Part shown: positions 1 through 64,000 of the stretch, piece by piece
Numbering within the stretch: the stretch's first letter is position 1
Layout of the letters: the number at the start of each line of letters is the position of its first letter
Assembly (NCBI GenBank): GCA_028583405.1
Contig: CM053248.1
Span: forward strand, 22,804,543 to 22,868,542
Direction: 5' to 3'
DNA from: Pogonophryne albipinna
Lineage: Eukaryota; Chordata; Actinopteri; Perciformes; Artedidraconidae
DNA: 64,000 nucleotides
The notes under the pieces: generated by a model
Database searches by the model: none
What the model saw: the letters and a program-made list of their open reading frames with translations, nothing else
Told to the model about the DNA's origin: nothing
Position numbers and translations under genes: made by a program

Positions 1-28746
<28,746 letters not shown>

Positions 28747-30178
28747 CTGAGGAAGAAGGAATAGAGACAAATGTCAACTTTCTAATTCAAATCAAACGAG
28801 CGACTGCATCCCTCTCCACTTCGCAATTCAGAACTGTAACGTAGCTGGATTTATTTATTTAATGTTCAGGTCTGAATTGAGTGAACACAAATAGCACAGT
28901 GTGTGGGACGCTGGGTAACATGTCACGTCATGAGAGCAGCAACAGCAACACTCGGATAGCTTTGGCTAGCCAACTGCCAGGACTGTAGTTGGTATATTTG
29001 GCATTTTGCAGCAGTAATAAAATACTATAAGTGAGTCAGCGGCGCTGAACGGGCTAAACGAGCAGCTCCGTTAGCTACAGCTATTGCATTTGCTGCAGTC
29101 GCCCACAGGAAGATAGGAATCCTGCAGCACGCGCTCTCAGGCTAAAAGCCGGTGACCAAGCGCGGGCCTCCACTCATTCATTTATATGCTCTCTTGAATG
29201 TAAATGTAATTCATGGTGGTGCTAGTTGTAGCTGCATTAAGTTTCAGATGGTTATGTACCATAATAAATGACATTTGTATTTAGTAGTTATGTGTTCATG
29301 AGATGAAAAGAAGATTCCCGTGTGGTAATAATACCAAAACGCTGGGAACCGTGTGATTCATAAAAGTCACGCATTCTAGTAGTTAAACGTTTACGCCAGC
29401 CGGTTTGGCTAGTATGGTTAGCTGGCTAATGTTAGCTTTCCACAATAACACACTGCTTGGGTGGCACTAAAAAGGAAAGCTAACTAGCAAGGTACAAGAG
29501 TTTACTAAGGGTGCGTTCATTTAATGCGCAGGCGCTCCATCTTCCCCACCCGCAGTTATGTAATGCTCCAGCCATCAAAAGAAGCCTGTTTATACCGACA
29601 CATTAGCTTAAGTTACTTCGCTATGAGGCAAAAACATCTGAAAAGTCGCATTAAAACCCGCTTCTTCAGCATGCACTACTATACAGAGCTAGGGGGACAA
29701 TCACTCGTGACGTCATTGTATGGGGTCAAATCTTGTTTCCAAGATAATAAATACGTTAAAATTATTTGGGTTCACACACCAATACAAATTACTTTGTGTG
29801 AATATAAAAAAGAGCGAAAAAACTATATTATAAAAAGTTCCATATACATTTTGCAATGATTATACGGGGGATTTGGGGGGACCCTTAGGGTACAACGACA
29901 GGCTCTTAAGAAGCGACACTGAGGAAATGATGTGTATAAAGAGCTAATTTCGTTTGAAATTGAAATTATTCAGTGCTGTTGGGTTTTATTTCAATCTCCG
30001 ACCTCGATTTTAATTCAGTGCCAATGCATTTCAACGACGTATGTTCAAAATACTGACAAATAAATTGCATTCTGATTGTGTCCTTTCGTTAGTCAGAGCC
30101 CCCCTTCAATTCCCCCATTACTTCCTCCTTGCCCCCCCCCTCCCTCTCCTAAGGCCGCCATCTTAAGTTCCCACCTAC
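28747..30178 (-). other. srcap first intron / 5' region without a clear gene
   Basis: This is a mixed stretch. 28.9-29.5 kb has patches of moderate GC and many TTAGCT/GCTAGC-like words typical of fish 5' flanks. I see no conserved ORF. A GCCGCCATCTT word at 30154-30164 is the reverse of AAGATGGCGGC, the YY1 consensus often found just downstream of vertebrate starts. A C-run lies near 30132-30141. Confidence 0.4.
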
Positions 30179-30320
30179 CTGAAATTTCCGACCAATTTTC
30201 TTTTACTAAATTCTCGTTGAAGGAGTCGTCATCCGCGTAAAATCACACTCAATCCTTGATGTCAGTAATCCAATCTGTCTCCCGGTACCCAACGAGGTAC
30301 CACTAGGTCTGTGGGAAGAA
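30179..30320 (-). other. srcap: candidate non-coding first exon of srcap
   Basis: A strong donor (CAG then gtaggt) sits at 30179/30178 on the minus strand, just below a GC-rich stretch with CpGs. The sequence before it has stops in the frame needed to join exon 28746-28670 and no suitable ATG, so it would be 5' UTR. The upper limit is only an estimate. RNA 5' ends would settle it. Confidence 0.4.
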
Positions 30321-30445
30321 GTTAAAATACGGACCGCGAGAGACTCTGGGTTTCGGCGCAGAATGTAGCGGTCGCGGGGAGGAGACTTTACGCAGCGAAA
30401 TGGTGGAAGACCGCTGCTGCTGACAAAGTACAGAACATAGTAAAA

Positions 30446-30455
30446 TCTCGCGAGA
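30446..30455. promoter_or_regulatory. TCTCGCGAGA palindromic promoter element
   Basis: A perfect 10-bp TCTCGCGAGA palindrome lies about 270 bp upstream of the candidate srcap exon 1 donor. This is a known vertebrate core-promoter motif of housekeeping and chromatin genes, bound by Kaiso/BANP-type factors when unmethylated. GC-rich sequence surrounds it on the srcap side (30330-30420). It marks the likely srcap promoter. Confidence 0.65.
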
Positions 30456-31700
30456 TTTTGTTAAGCGCGGCACTTGAAATTTCTGATAAAAACTCGTTTT
30501 CAGAAGCAAGCTTGATGGATTATTGTAAATAATCGGTTTTTCCAACTGCTTACCTTTATGTTTAAAAAGGCGCTTACATTATATAATCATGACGGTGTTG
30601 ATTCACAGTAAAACAATTATAATACGTCCCATTCGGATATTATATTTAGATATAACAAAGGTGTTTGCAGTTTGATCCTTGCGTGATCAAAAGAGAATGA
30701 ATCAACTAGCAGTGTTGGAGAAAGTATTCTTGAATAAAATATTTTTCTTTTTGAAAAAATAAAAACATTTTAAAGTATAATGGATGAAAAAATAACCATA
30801 CAAATTTCCCCTGTGACTGTTATGTTAGATTATTATTACTCATACTTTAAAAGCAGTATTTCGTAGCATAGGTAATTTATAACTTTTAACGTCTTAATAC
30901 AATTATTTATTATTTTATATATTATTCATTTTGGATTAACCTGTTGAAATATTTTTCTCCATTAATGGATTGTTGGGGTTCTTAAAAATAGGCTGATGAT
31001 AATTAGAAAATGGTGTCTTAAATTACCCAGTTCCTAAAGTGTCCCCTTAAAAACATTTGGTTTCACCAACCGTGATATGGTCAAACCTCAAAAATATTAA
31101 TAATACATTAGGCTACATTTATTATAATATAAAAGGAAGAGCAGCATATCACGAATGTGAAGCAGGTAACATTAAATGGTTTTCCAAAATAGTCTCAAAT
31201 TAATTTTATTCCCTGATAATTAATTTATAATTTATGGTTAAACTATAGGGGAGCTTAATTGATATCAAAACATTTTATAAAAAGGTTTTAAATGCAAAAA
31301 TATGAATTTGTTAGGCAACTAAAGCTCTCATATACATGTAGTCGAGCAGAAATTAATACTTAGTGTAGTTACATTCCACCAACAAGTAGTATATAGGCGA
31401 GTCATTTCCTGCTTATTCCCTTAAAATGCAGGATTAATAGTGAATGGTGCTTCAGAATTTCCTTTTTCTGTTAGATTATATAAGAAAATATACTTCAGTC
31501 GAGATATTAAAAGTTTTAAACAATTGACATATCATTGCAAATGTCTTAAATTGAAAGACAACTTCAGTACTGAAATGTAAATGTGTAGATTTTTGAGTTC
31601 CTCTCTGAGACTATCTATACATCAGGGTATTGTCACTGTGTTCTTATTTAAGAAAAACACTCACCAGGTAAATCAGGCATGAACAAACTGAAGAAAAGAC
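30456..31700. other. srcap-fbrs intergenic region
   Basis: AT-rich sequence between the srcap promoter region and the presumed fbrs 3' end. It has no credible ORF, RNA gene or transposon ends. The two genes lie head-to-tail on the minus strand about 1.3-2.9 kb apart. Confidence 0.5.
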
Positions 31701-32582
31701 CCACACAACAGAGTAAACAACAATTCATTTAATAATTAATCTTTGTGGTCTCTAGGGGAGGGGTTTGAAAGGTATAAAATGGTCATATTAAAATAATCGA
31801 CCCAGTCTTTTCCCTCTCAGGATACCCACTGTCTAGTTGTCGTTTGACACAAGTCCTTATATTTTTTTCAGTTCTTCAGCAGATGTCCCACTTATCCATG
31901 TATATAACTTATTTTTATTGGTGAAACAACTCGACAGTTCACTGTACAAGGCTCCCATAGTCCCAAAATGGATATAACACACAGGCAAACCTCCCTCTCA
32001 GTTTATTAAAGTCGTCGATGAGATCCTTGAAGAGGCCAGAGGTTGTGAATGGCGACGGCTTAATGTTCACAAGCGTTTAACAGTTTTCTGTGACGCAAGC
32101 CTTTTTGTCTTCTGCATGATTTGAAACTGCCTGGGGGGAGAGAGTACTGGTTGATACCCGAAACAAAGACAAATAACATAACAGTGAATATATTTATTAT
32201 TATAGAAGATAATTAATGTTAATAATAATAATAATTACAAAGGCAATTTCTCTAGACTACTATATTCTGGTCCTGCTCATATAGTCAAGAGGAGAGTGGG
32301 AAACAGTTACAGGAAGCTCTAAAACGCTGTGTTCACTCACACAGTGTAGCACAGGTCATTTCACCATTCAACCTTTGATAACAAAACAAAACAAAAAAAG
32401 TCAAAAATAGGTTGAACCTCATCATTGAAGCTGAGAGGTTAGATTTTTGGGTAAAGCAGGAGGTGCGATTTATACCAATCTTCATTGAAAATGGTCTCAT
32501 CAGTACAGAAAGGACCCCTTTGCCAGGGTTTCCCCATCATCTACAATACATAACCAGGGTTGAATTATAAAGAGGAAGGCTT

Positions 32583-32619
<37 letters not shown>

Positions 32620-33422
32620 TCCCATGAGAAGCTGAGGATGAACCTTTGCATGTTTTCACAGTGTGCATCCCTCTGGAAGTCATTTCCAATCCAACCCAGA
32701 AAAAGGCTTGCTGAAACAGCATGGATCACCTGACAAATGAAAGAAAAAGCTGTTCTCTTCCTCTTCCTACAGCTTATTACATTGAGTACTGTAATAACCA
32801 ACAGGCAGTATAAAATAAAAATACACCAAGGATGCACAGAAACCATGTACCTTTGAATTGCACTGATAGAACCATTGCGCATATTTCCAAAAAAGTCTTA
32901 AAAGCCTTGCATTTCCCTCCTTTTCATCACCTCCAGCCAGCCACGGGGTTGCTTTTCATTACGCTAACATATGCTTCCTCGCCTCCTCTATCCTCCCGTG
33001 ACCTGGAAACTGTCAGCCCCCGCACCATCATGGAAGATCTTTCAATCCTTTAAATGCACCTCGAAGAGACGAGAAGCTAGGAGGCTTCTGGATACAAGGA
33101 AACACAGGTGTATCCTATCCTATCCTGTATTTTTAATAAATCCCACACCTCCAGTAACTGACGAGGTTTCTCATTTGGAAGCTTTGGCTCCTCACTACTC
33201 TCTCTCAGATACAAGCTGAGAGGAGCTACAACCCGTGAGGGAAGCAAGGAGACATATTATCATAATGAAAAGCACGCATGGTTACCCTTTGTTGGGCAGA
33301 CTGGAGCTGGTTTGGTTGTGTAACAGCGAGGGTTAGTAGTCTGCAAGAGGTAAAGGGGGCAGGTAGAGAGCAGCACAGTGATCCTGACATTTCCCTTAAT
33401 CTCCTCCAGTGTTGTCTCTGTA
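31700..33422 (-). other. fbrs: fbrs 3' UTR region
   Basis: Sequence downstream of the fbrs stop on the minus strand. Reverse-strand AATAAA signals occur at 32002-32007 and about 32190, and an ATTAAA near 31730. Which is used is unknown. A (TAA)n microsatellite lies at 32584-32619. No ORF of interest. Confidence 0.45.
32584..32619. repeat. (TAA)n microsatellite in fbrs 3' UTR
   Basis: An uninterrupted run of about 12 TAA units on the plus strand. As ATT/TTA in the transcript it would form an AU-rich tract of the 3' UTR if transcription extends this far. Confidence 0.9.
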
Positions 33423-57366
<23,944 letters not shown>

Positions 57367-59570
57367 CTTGCAAACCTCCTTTTGTAACTCCAGTGAGAAA
57401 CCAAGAGGCACTTTAATCAAGTCCCGGTCCGGTCTAAGGCACCGAACCGCTAATAAAACACCACCACACAGACAGGCCCTCGCAGGGAGTCCCTGTTAAA
57501 ATGGCGTTAATGGAACCAGTGGCTATTATTTACCGTCCTTTGACAACTGTCTATCGGCATCAGTGCCTTTCTTCCGGCGAATTTTGAGTGTCATTTCAAT
57601 GAATCTGAACGTAAACTTAGCCCCACATGGGTATTTAAAACTATCCACGACTGACACTTAAATGTCAGGACATTGCTGTATAGATGGCTAACATTAGCTA
57701 GCTAGCAAGAAATCCAACCGACATTAAGTTATACGCATGTAAACAAAAAAAGACCAACGTTACTTGTGCTGCGGACAAAGCAGGCCAAATCGTCTCTAGA
57801 TAAATTTCGAAATGGAAATCACTTAAACCTTGTTATTGCTCATGCAACTCTTGCGTGTAGGATTTCTTTTTTTTTCTGCTGACAATTTTATTTGCCTGTT
57901 AGCAAAAACGATAGCTAGTTAGTTAGCGTTAGCAAGGCCAATAACCCAGATATCCGACATTAACACAACAGTGGCCGTGACATTATTTCGTATTAATGTT
58001 AAATGTAAAATGTTATTGTTGACAGCGCCTGCAATTTACTCCCAATATAAAAAGGAGTAAAATGCTGTTTGAGTTAAAGTAATGCGGGCTAACGTTAGGT
58101 CAGTGTTGACTCCAGCTAATTAGCATTTTGGTAGCATTTACACGGCAATACATTACAATATATTTAGCCAGTGACCTAAGAATACAACTATATTCTTAAA
58201 ACGTGTCTGGAAAAGACTGACAAGCCGGACAGTTTACTGTAAAGCTAACCTGTAATCTGCAAAAATGAGAACAAATATGTCCACTGCCGAAATGTGTTGA
58301 TGGCCGATAGTAATGGTTGAATTCACATCAAAAGAAAGACGTAACGTTAGCATTCGGGCTCGCTAGCGTTAGCTGATCCAGCTGTTAGCCACAAGCAATA
58401 TTTGTTAAAGGAAGCAGGACGGGGTTGTTTTGCAACCAATCGTCCATGAAAAATGATTCTTAACACCCAACCCTTCTGTCGTTCCAGCTTCACCATAAAC
58501 GGAAAAAAATCAAGGCCCAAATATTAAAGCCTCGGTGTCGATTTCCATAAACGAGGGTGTCGGCCAATCCCCCGTTGGGCTGGGCAGCTCCTTCATGCAG
58601 CCTTCACTGTGGTGTAATCCAATGTTTGTGGATTAGTTGGACCATTTGCCGACGATTCCGCTCAAAGATTTCTTATTCTTACTAAATCCAAATACATACG
58701 GAGAGAAAGCGATCGGCTCCGCTGCACCCCCTTCACAAGTTTCTACGGAATTGGAAATTAATCGTGAAAATCAGGGAGACACAACCCTTGTCAGCCGTGC
58801 AGTGCATTGTGTGCGCCACTCTTCTTCCCCAGTCCTCAAACTGGGCTCGTTGGGAGCTCTGTTGATGCATACTGCCACCATGTGGAGAGTGTAAGGTATA
58901 TTTTATTTGTTTTATTATGGAAAGCAGTTTTATTCAATATTGCATAAATAAATACTTTGAATGATTTGCCAACAAAAATAATTAGACTTAAATAAACAAA
59001 TATGACTATTCATCATAAATGACGCAAAACTCAAGACACATAAATTAGTCATTAGTCAAGGTGCAATAAGTAATAATGGGGGTAAAATAAAAGATGAATT
59101 TGATGCTGTATATCCACTGCTTCCACACCTTTTAATGTCTGATACTTTTACTCCTTATTTGTTTAAAAATGCATAAGAATCTGACTTAAGTGTGTTTGGT
59201 GGATTTTTCCTACGCCCTTATTACATTTGTATAGTATTTATTAACAAAGATGTACAATATTTTTTCCTGAAAATATAAAGACGCATTATTCACTTTATTT
59301 TTATTGTATTTGATGTTACTTTTATTACAGGGTATTTGTTTTTTCGAAATAAAAACGTCATGTCATTTTCAATATTTGATGTAAATATATAATTAAGTTG
59401 ATACAAAAGCAGTTTTGTGTGTATCTGCTAATTTTCTTTTAAAAATGTTATCATGCACACATGTTTGTGAGATACAGCCCTGGCAGTGCATATGCATAGT
59501 GTGTGTGGAGAAGATTCAAACAGCACAACAACAAGCACAAACCCTAACAAGTTGATAAGATCAAGTCATA
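57367..59570. other. fbrs promoter and fbrs-mrm1 intergenic region
   Basis: GC-rich sequence to about 57.5 kb includes AAAATGGCG near 57499, a YY1-type ATGGC word. Beyond it lies AT-rich sequence with a further GC-richer patch at 58.55-58.85 kb that could hold an upstream non-coding exon. I found no coding region here. Confidence 0.4.
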
Positions 59571-60232
59571 TTTTATTAAAAAATAACATTTAATCTATTT
59601 AGACCTCCTTATTGTTTTACGTACAGCATGTAAAAAGCATGCAGTACAGTGTCAGAGAAATGACATTGTTCCAGAGATATATATTTTTCTTGCTTTTGAA
59701 AAGCAAAGTTTAGTCTCACACTTCCATAACCTGCAGTAGTTTTTAAAGAAAAATCACAAATATATGATTTCATATTTAAAAAAAGGGTCTGTTATTTCCT
59801 GAAACAGCTGGTCACTGCAGTTTTTACAGTTTTTACTGAAACAAGAGGAAATGTTTCATTTACTGGGAACTACATTCAGCTGCAGTTTTTGAGTTTGTGT
59901 GACAGCAGGACGGTGTTTGTGGGATTGAGTCAAAACAAAACTACAGTGTGTGTTCATACTGCAAAAACATGTCACCCAGTACAACAGTGTGCCTCATTGA
60001 TATTTTTTTAATAGTTTTTGGACAACAATGGAGCTCTATAGCACATAAGAACCAGATACACTGATACTCCCACAGTATCTTATAGAAGATCATCCTTATC
60101 CTTTAAAGCCATTTCTGAAGATTGCCGTGATGTGTTCAATTTCAAATACATCCACATGTCATTCTGTCCTCCATAACATTCTCAGTTCCCTTGCATCTTG
60201 CATAGAGTACAGACAGATATGGAAGGTGTTGT
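59571..60232 (-). other. mrm1: mrm1 3' UTR
   Basis: Minus-strand sequence after the mrm1 stop. A reverse-strand AATAAA at 59577-59572 is the best polyadenylation signal, implying a 3' UTR of about 650 nt. Poly(A) usage was not tested. Confidence 0.45.
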
Positions 60233-62412
60233 TCATCTGGCGGGCCTCCTGGAGGACAGCAGAGAGTAGAGCAGAATGCCTGAAGCTACAGAGACGTTGA
60301 GGGACTCGATCCCCGGGAACAGCTCTCTGCCGGCGGGGATGGTTAGAAGTGTTTGGCACAGAGAGAGCAGCTGCTGGGACAGTCCCTCCCCCTCACCCCC
60401 CATCAACAACACCGTGGGTTTGGTCACTTTAAAGTCTGAACACAGGGTGATAGGAACCTGGGACTCCTCCCCTTCAGCTCCCACCGTGCCCACCACCTGC
60501 CAGCCCTGTGCCATCTTCATCTTCAGCATGTCCTCGAGGTTTTCGTATCCGTACACCCCAATCACCTCCATGGCGCCTGAGCTGGCCTTGCTGACCACTG
60601 GAGACAAGGGGCAGCTATCATGAAGGCTGCTGACAACTCTGTCCACGCCGAGAAAATACGCCGAACGCAGTATGGCGCCGAGATTCATGGGGTCCTGAAT
60701 TTTCTCCAGAACGAGCCAGAGAGGAGTGTCCCCCGCGTTGGGTTTAGAGTCTCTGTCTTCAGTGAGATAGCCCAGAGGACTTGCCTGCAGACACACTCCC
60801 TGATGCACTCGCCCAGAAGACATCTTGTCCAGATCGTTCTTACTGACCCGCTGGATTTGTACTCCTCGCCGATGAGCCTCCTCACACACATTTAACACAG
60901 ACGCCCTGTGAGAGGCCTCGCCATCTTTTACAAACAGTTTACGGGGCTTCCTTCTACCCTGAGTGAGAGCCAGGACACAGGGAGCGATGCCAAAAACAAC
61001 CTCATATTTCTCTGCTTTGGAGTCCATTGTTGACTTATTCCTCTCTCCAACCGGCCACTCCTTCCTCTCTCCCACAAACCTCTCCTTCCTCTCTCCCCCA
61101 AACCTCTCCTTCCTCTCTCCCCAAAACCTCTCCTTCTTCTTCTCTCCCACCACCCTCTCCTTCTCCCTTTTCTCTCCCTCTAGCCTCTCTTTTTTCTCCT
61201 CAGGGAAATCCTCCATACTCAGTCTCCTGAGTTCAGATGACATTCTGCTGTCAACCCAGCTCCTCTGATTCGGCTCCTTTATCACAGTTCTGTAAAATAG
61301 AAAGATCTTAGAAAACTTGTCATTTCAAAGCTGCAACACCACCTTACTGAAAGGGATGGTTTACATTGTTTGAAGTAGGGTTTTTTGAGGTACTCATCCA
61401 AAGTGACCATTTGGATAAGTAGACAGCCGTAACCATATGGAAGCAGAGCAATGAACTGCTATGGACTGAGGCAGCAGCAAAACTTATTTCAGCCAGCAGC
61501 AACTCCTGTATTCTGAGAGTCAAAATTGCTATTTTTGCTAAAATTCTTAAGAGAGCATAGACAATGGATCCAGCTCCCCATAGGTAAAGGCTGCAACATT
61601 GCAACTGTTTCCCACCCACAGCAGTACACTGCTTAGCTCCTGTGTCAGATACTACTACGACTGTGTGTTTCTCCAAACTGGGGTGTGCCGACTGCCATGT
61701 ACTGTAGGTAATACACTCACTCACTATAGATAAGTACATCAAAACATTCAAATTATATCTTTAATTTCTTGAGAACTAACCAATATAATTTATTAAACAA
61801 AACAAAAAAATACACATTTATTTTGTAAAGGGCATCTTTTTTATCATTACAGGTCAAAATTCCACTTTTCTTATTACAGGGGACTCTCATCAAATTTATT
61901 TCCAAGATTTTTATTTCCATTATTTGTGTTGTTAACTTAATAAATTTGGAATTATTCAAATAAAATGTCCCTGAAATAAATGGAAGTACTAATAATTATA
62001 AACGTCCAGTTTAAATATTTATTTATTTATTAATGGGACTTTACCCATTTATAATTACACGTATTTATGTTTGATTTAATTATTGTATTATTATTATTAT
62101 TATTTACAGAGATATCGATGTTTTTTTTAATAGTCACAATTATAATAGATAGAGAAAATAGCATTCAATATTAACTGACCTCTCCTGTGTGTGCCATCCA
62201 TCAGATTCCCCAGGTTGGTGTTGGACCCCGGAGGAGTTTATTGAAACTCTGCGTCGTCTCTTCAGCACAGGTTTGCTGCTGCTGTCCTCTGAGCACAGCA
62301 CAGAGGCTGAGACATGATAAGAGTCCACTCTTGAGATTGATTCCGGTTTGTATAATCTTCTAGCCCAAACCAGTAGCAACCTCTGCTGATGTGCAATGCG
62401 ATTTACCCACAT
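60233..62412 (-). CDS. mrm1: mitochondrial rRNA 2'-O-ribose methyltransferase 1
   Basis: Two coding exons: 62412-62180 (ATG at 62412-62410, 233 bp) and 61289-60233 (stop TGA at 60235-60233), joining CAGGAGAG/AACTGTG in frame, about 429 codons. The N-terminus WVNRIAHQQRLLLVWARRLY is a basic, hydrophobic mitochondrial targeting peptide. The body has the SpoU/TrmH substrate-binding region (VFGIAPCVLALTQGRRKPRK, VHQGVCLQASPLGYL) and the knotted SPOUT fold motifs: LEKIQDPMNLGAILRSAYFL (motif 1), LLMGGEGEGLS (motif 2) and IPAGRELFPGIESLNVSVAS (motif 3). MRM1 methylates the 2'-OH of a guanosine in the peptidyl-transferase loop region of 16S mt-rRNA. An unusual charged repeat lies between targeting peptide and domain. 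Confidence 0.93.
61060..61160 (-). repeat. mrm1: degenerate 24-bp repeat encoding GERKERF units in mrm1
   Basis: About four to five copies of a C/T-rich (plus strand) 24-bp unit encode GERKERFG/GERKERFV-like octapeptides after EEKKERLEGEKREKERVVGE. It is in frame and lies before the conserved substrate-binding domain. It is a highly charged Lys/Arg/Glu linker. Confidence 0.88.
61290..62179. other. mrm1 intron, no feature recognised
   Basis: An 890-bp intron with canonical gtcagt donor (62179) and tttacag acceptor (61290). It is AT-rich and I saw nothing else supportable. Confidence 0.6.
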
Positions 62413-63099
62413 ATTGAAATAGTTGTAATAATGTCCAGATGCACTAGGAAGGGAAGCTGGCCAGGCGAAACGTCCAATAATCTATACAAGTTGTGTCGGC
62501 AGGTTAACTCCTTAACTATTATCAAATATTTCCTTTGACCAAGCATCAAAACCCACTGTCTTCCTCAGGAGAGGATGTTTGTGTGTCCTTAACATGAAAT
62601 TCGCACATGTGCAACCTAGCTACACAAAGCTAACAACATTAGGACCGGATGTCAAGCGATTTCACCTAGAGAATAACAGCCTCACAACAAAAGTTTGCCA
62701 TTTGTGTGGGGAAAATGTTATTAAATAGATCTTTACTACACTAGCAACAGAACACATTAGGTACAAACTGTTTTTGTGATTTCAAATAATTAATGTTATG
62801 ATGCCAGGCTGAACATAATATCTGTATTTACCAGTGTACTGGGTGCAAATAAAAATAAAAAAAGCACAGTTGTACGTTTTTTTTCTTTTTCTTAATTTTT
62901 TAGGATCTGAGTACTACCAGTACGCTTTTGTTTTTTCTGTGTTTCAAACACAGAAAGCATTCAACAGCAACCGTAACAAATACATAAAAGTAAATAAAAA
63001 CATCCCAATCCCAAATTAAAAAGACGAAGGATTTTATTATGAAATGTTGTTTTTCTCTCTCTGACGCGTGACCTTGACACCGACGTCTGTTTTTAAAGT

Positions 63100-63256
63100 C
63101 TCTAAGGTGCGTCATCACGTCACTTCCCGGAAAATATCGTAACACGGAAGTGAAGGAAAGAAAACAAATAATCGTTCAAAATTGTGGCGAGTTGAAGTCG
63201 GAGAAAACGCCTTAAACACCGTTTAACCTTCCGGATTACCGGCTTTAGACGAAACG
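63100..63256 (+). other. candidate first exon/promoter of a divergent gene
   Basis: A GC-richer stretch includes CATCACGTCA (near 63112, CRE-like) and ACGGAAGT (near 63144, ETS-type). It is followed by a good plus-strand donor ACG/gtgagac at 63256/63257. No long ORF starts here, so a 5' UTR exon is the likeliest reading. It would be head-to-head with mrm1, whose ATG is about 700 bp away. The partner gene lies beyond the right edge. Confidence 0.4.
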
Positions 63257-64000
63257 GTGAGACTAACATTATACCGGGTCTGGATTTTGCAAAGCTTTGT
63301 TTGGTATTTAGTTGTAGGACTAACCGTTTGTGTAAGATGTTGAGGCAGTTTTGGAATCGAATACACGGCTTCGGAAACCTCGGGCCTCTAGTCACATTAC
63401 TAACTGCTGAGTAATGTTTTCCAGGAAACAACAGGTCACCGGGTGGACCATTGACTTTATATGAAGACTGACATAGCTGAAACTGTTTTAAAACTGACTG
63501 ATTTAATGTGTGTTAAAAGGTATGGTTGGATGAAGCATAGCACAGAAGGTAAACACCAGTCAAACAGAAACAAATATATTTTTATGGAATTTGGAATTTG
63601 TTGAATGATTTGGTTTTACTAGATTTGACCTCTCTAATCTGTCAGTAGTGGTGAAACAATTATTCAGATGATCTACAGTAAGAAAGACTGAAAATGTGTA
63701 AAATAAGTAAATAAATACTTTAAAAAAAATCCTGCTTTAGAAATGTTTACTTTAGTCAAAGTATGTCAATATAATCAGAAAAGTATTAAATGTTTGATTT
63801 GTAAAAAATAAGAAATTACAACAACAAAACAATAGTTGGACCAGTTTGACTGTGTACATTTTACTCACACAAACCTTGTTTTGACAACTTTTTTTATAAT
63901 AAAGAAAAGCAAGAGAAAAGGCTGTCACAGGGGCAACATTTTCTGACTATTTACTAATTGATAAATGTTCTAATCATGTCAGCACTGGTGTCATTAATAT
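63257..64000. other. AT-rich right end, no feature recognised
   Basis: Possibly the first intron of the divergent gene. I saw no ORF with similarity to known families and no transposon ends. Confidence 0.4.

Overview
This is nuclear DNA from a ray-finned (teleost) fish. The evidence is split vertebrate-type genes with GT-AG introns, AT-rich introns and intergenic DNA, and fish-typical transposons: a Tc1-like element, a 5'-truncated L2-like LINE with an ATT-repeat tail, several non-autonomous hAT, piggyBac-like and Harbinger-like elements. No species can be named from the sequence. All three protein-coding genes recognised lie on the minus strand.

Layout: (1) about 1-30.3 kb is srcap, the Swi2/Snf2 ATPase of the SRCAP H2A.Z-exchange complex. 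Thirty-two coding exons join with consistent phase into at least about 2,950 codons. The 3' end (the C-terminal region, where mammalian SRCAP has further AT-hooks) runs off the left edge. Order along the protein: a 2.8-kb single-exon low-complexity N-terminal segment, HSA domain, acidic region, ATPase lobe 1 (GKT and DEAQ boxes), a long proline/serine-rich insertion, ATPase lobe 2, and the start of the C-terminal tail with an AT-hook-like motif. (2) About 31.7-57.5 kb is an AUTS2-family gene, most probably fibrosin (fbrs), because FBRS and SRCAP are also same-strand neighbours in mammals. Eighteen coding exons give about 1,364 codons, with tiny 27- and 30-bp exons near the 5' end and a 1.8-kb last exon carrying Arg-Asp/Arg-Glu, Gln/His and Ala repeats. 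(3) About 59.6-62.4 kb is mrm1, a two-exon mitochondrial SpoU-family 2'-O-ribose rRNA methyltransferase with an unusual charged repeat linker. (4) At 63.1-63.3 kb a GC-richer stretch with a good plus-strand splice donor may be the first exon of a divergently transcribed gene.

Introns hold nested transposons. The clearest nest is at 38.1-41.4 kb: an old element split by a Tc1 copy, whose transposase 3' end is itself split by a Harbinger-like MITE. Others are a piggyBac-like MITE inside a hAT MITE at 13.9-15.7 kb (a related, differently decayed hAT copy lies at 3.5-4.1 kb inside another element) and an L2 fragment inside a hairpin-bearing MITE at 42.1-43.7 kb. Several have exact target-site duplications.

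Functionally, SRCAP and the AUTS2-family protein are both nuclear chromatin/transcription factors; MRM1 acts in mitochondrial ribosome assembly. No operon-like relation is implied. I saw no convincing undescribed gene system. The best leads are the long N-terminal srcap exon, the paired hairpin MITEs with a compensatory stem change, the 23-bp perfect palindrome, the duplicated catalytic motif in the Tc1 transposase, and the repeat linker in mrm1.
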